Assembly: GCA_007123695.1 (NCBI GenBank)
Contig: SLGN01000467.1
Span: 1 to 5,803, forward strand
DNA: 5,803 nt
Direction of reading: 5' to 3'
DNA from: Verrucomicrobiales bacterium
Lineage (GTDB): Bacteria > Verrucomicrobiota > Verrucomicrobiia > Verrucomicrobiales > DEV007
This document shows positions 5,227 through 5,803 of the stretch, in pieces. The translations under genes and the position numbers were made by a program. Every line of letters starts with the position of its first letter. The stretch's first letter is position 1. A model generated the notes under the pieces. That model ran no database searches. It was not told the DNA's origin and saw nothing but the letters and a program-made list of their open reading frames with translations.

Positions 5227-5803
5227 ATGAATTCACGACGTATCCTTGTTGGCCCTGGATTTGGGAACGCCTATTACCACTGCATTTCGCGGGTCGTGGA
5301 CAGACGCATTGTGTTCCACGCCGCGGAGAAGGAGGTCTTCCGAGCGATCCTGCGGAAACTAGAGCGGTTTCTCGGGGTGAGGGTGGTGACTTATTGCCTG
5401 ATGGGCAACCATTTCCACCTGCTGCTGCAGGTGCCGGACAAGGAGGCAATGCCGAAGCTGGACGCGGATCAGTTGCTGGAGCTGCTGCCGTTGCTCTACG
5501 ACGAGGTGGTGGTGCAACAGGTCGCGAAGGAGCTGGCGTCGGCGCGGAACTCGGGAAATCTGGCCTGGGAACGGAGGATTCTGGAGCGCTACGAGCGTCG
5601 GCGCTTCGATTTGTCGGTGTTTCTCAAGGAGCTGAAGCAGCGGGTCTCGATCTTCTTCAACCGGCGCAATGGGCGAGTGGGGACGCTGTGGGAGGCGCCG
5701 TTCAAGAGCGTGCTGCTGGAGGGCGGGGAGGAGACTCTGCGCGCGGTGGCGGCCTACATCGACTTGAATCCGGTGCGGGCGGGGCTGGTGGAGCGGCCGG
5801 AGG
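5227..5803 (+). CDS. REP-associated tyrosine (Y1/HUH) transposase, 3' partial
   Basis: The open frame begins MNSRRILVGPGFGNAYYHCI and runs for 192 codons off the window end, with no stop. Motifs fit the TnpA_REP/RAYT branch of Y1 single-strand transposases: YYHCISRVVDR (16-26), the HUH metal-binding motif LMGNHFHLLLQVP (58-70; His62 and His64), WEAPFKSVL (155-163) and AAYIDLNPVRAGLVE (175-189). Tyr177 is the expected nucleophile, by alignment to the family pattern. The enzyme would cut and rejoin single-stranded DNA at hairpin sites; RAYTs are usually single-copy, domesticated genes that spread REP sequences. About 113 residues separate the HUH from the Tyr, more than in the short enterobacterial form, because of a charged helical insert (about 75-135). 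Leu and Val codons favour CTG and GTG, unlike serS, suggesting separate ancestry. No Shine-Dalgarno is visible; an out-of-frame ATG-CCA-TGA at 5222 overlaps the start. Confidence 0.93.
   Translation, partial: MNSRRILVGPGFGNAYYHCISRVVDRRIVFHAAEKEVFRAILRKLERFLGVRVVTYCLMGNHFHLLLQVPDKEAMPKLDADQLLELLPLLYDEVVVQQVAKELASARNSGNLAWERRILERYERRRFDLSVFLKELKQRVSIFFNRRNGRVGTLWEAPFKSVLLEGGEETLRAVAAYIDLNPVRAGLVERPE

Overview
The window is GC-rich and has the look of a Verrucomicrobiota chromosome, most likely near Opitutales/Puniceicoccales. That is inferred from the gene families present: an autotransporter-type beta-strand-repeat protein with a PEP-CTERM anchor, a small lipoprotein with a planctomycete-type cytochrome c domain, a cytidylate-kinase-like (AAK_26-type) protein, a PocR-domain AraC regulator and a REP-associated (RAYT/Y1_Tnp) transposase. 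No rRNA or other phylogenetic marker was available, so the assignment is moderate. Most starts lack a clear Shine-Dalgarno; only the kinase-like gene has one (AGGA, 6 nt spacing).

Layout. 1-1200 (+) is the 3' end of a secreted beta-strand-repeat protein; its start lies before the window. 1252-2523 (+) is serS, seryl-tRNA synthetase, a complete housekeeping gene 51 bp downstream. A perfect 10-bp inverted repeat links the stop region of the first gene to the start of serS. 2564-3082 (-) encodes a predicted lipoprotein c-type cytochrome, convergent with serS. It is separated by a 144-bp divergent intergenic region from 3227-4012 (+), the cytidylate-kinase-like gene. That gene converges, with a 12-bp gap, on 4025-4960 (-), a PocR/AraC transcription factor. 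A 266-bp intergenic region (4961-5226) carries two direct repeats and one inverted repeat and turns AT-rich toward its right end. 5227-5803 (+) is a RAYT transposase cut off by the window end.

Functionally this looks like ordinary chromosome with one mobile-type gene at the right edge, not one coherent operon. The genes alternate in strand and no two clearly share a pathway. The most interesting material is the RAYT with its AT-rich leader and different codon choice, the repeats between it and the araC-type gene, and the uncharacterised kinase-like protein whose start codon lies within a palindrome. I found no convincing undescribed multi-gene system. There are no RNA genes, CRISPR arrays or prophage genes that I can support.
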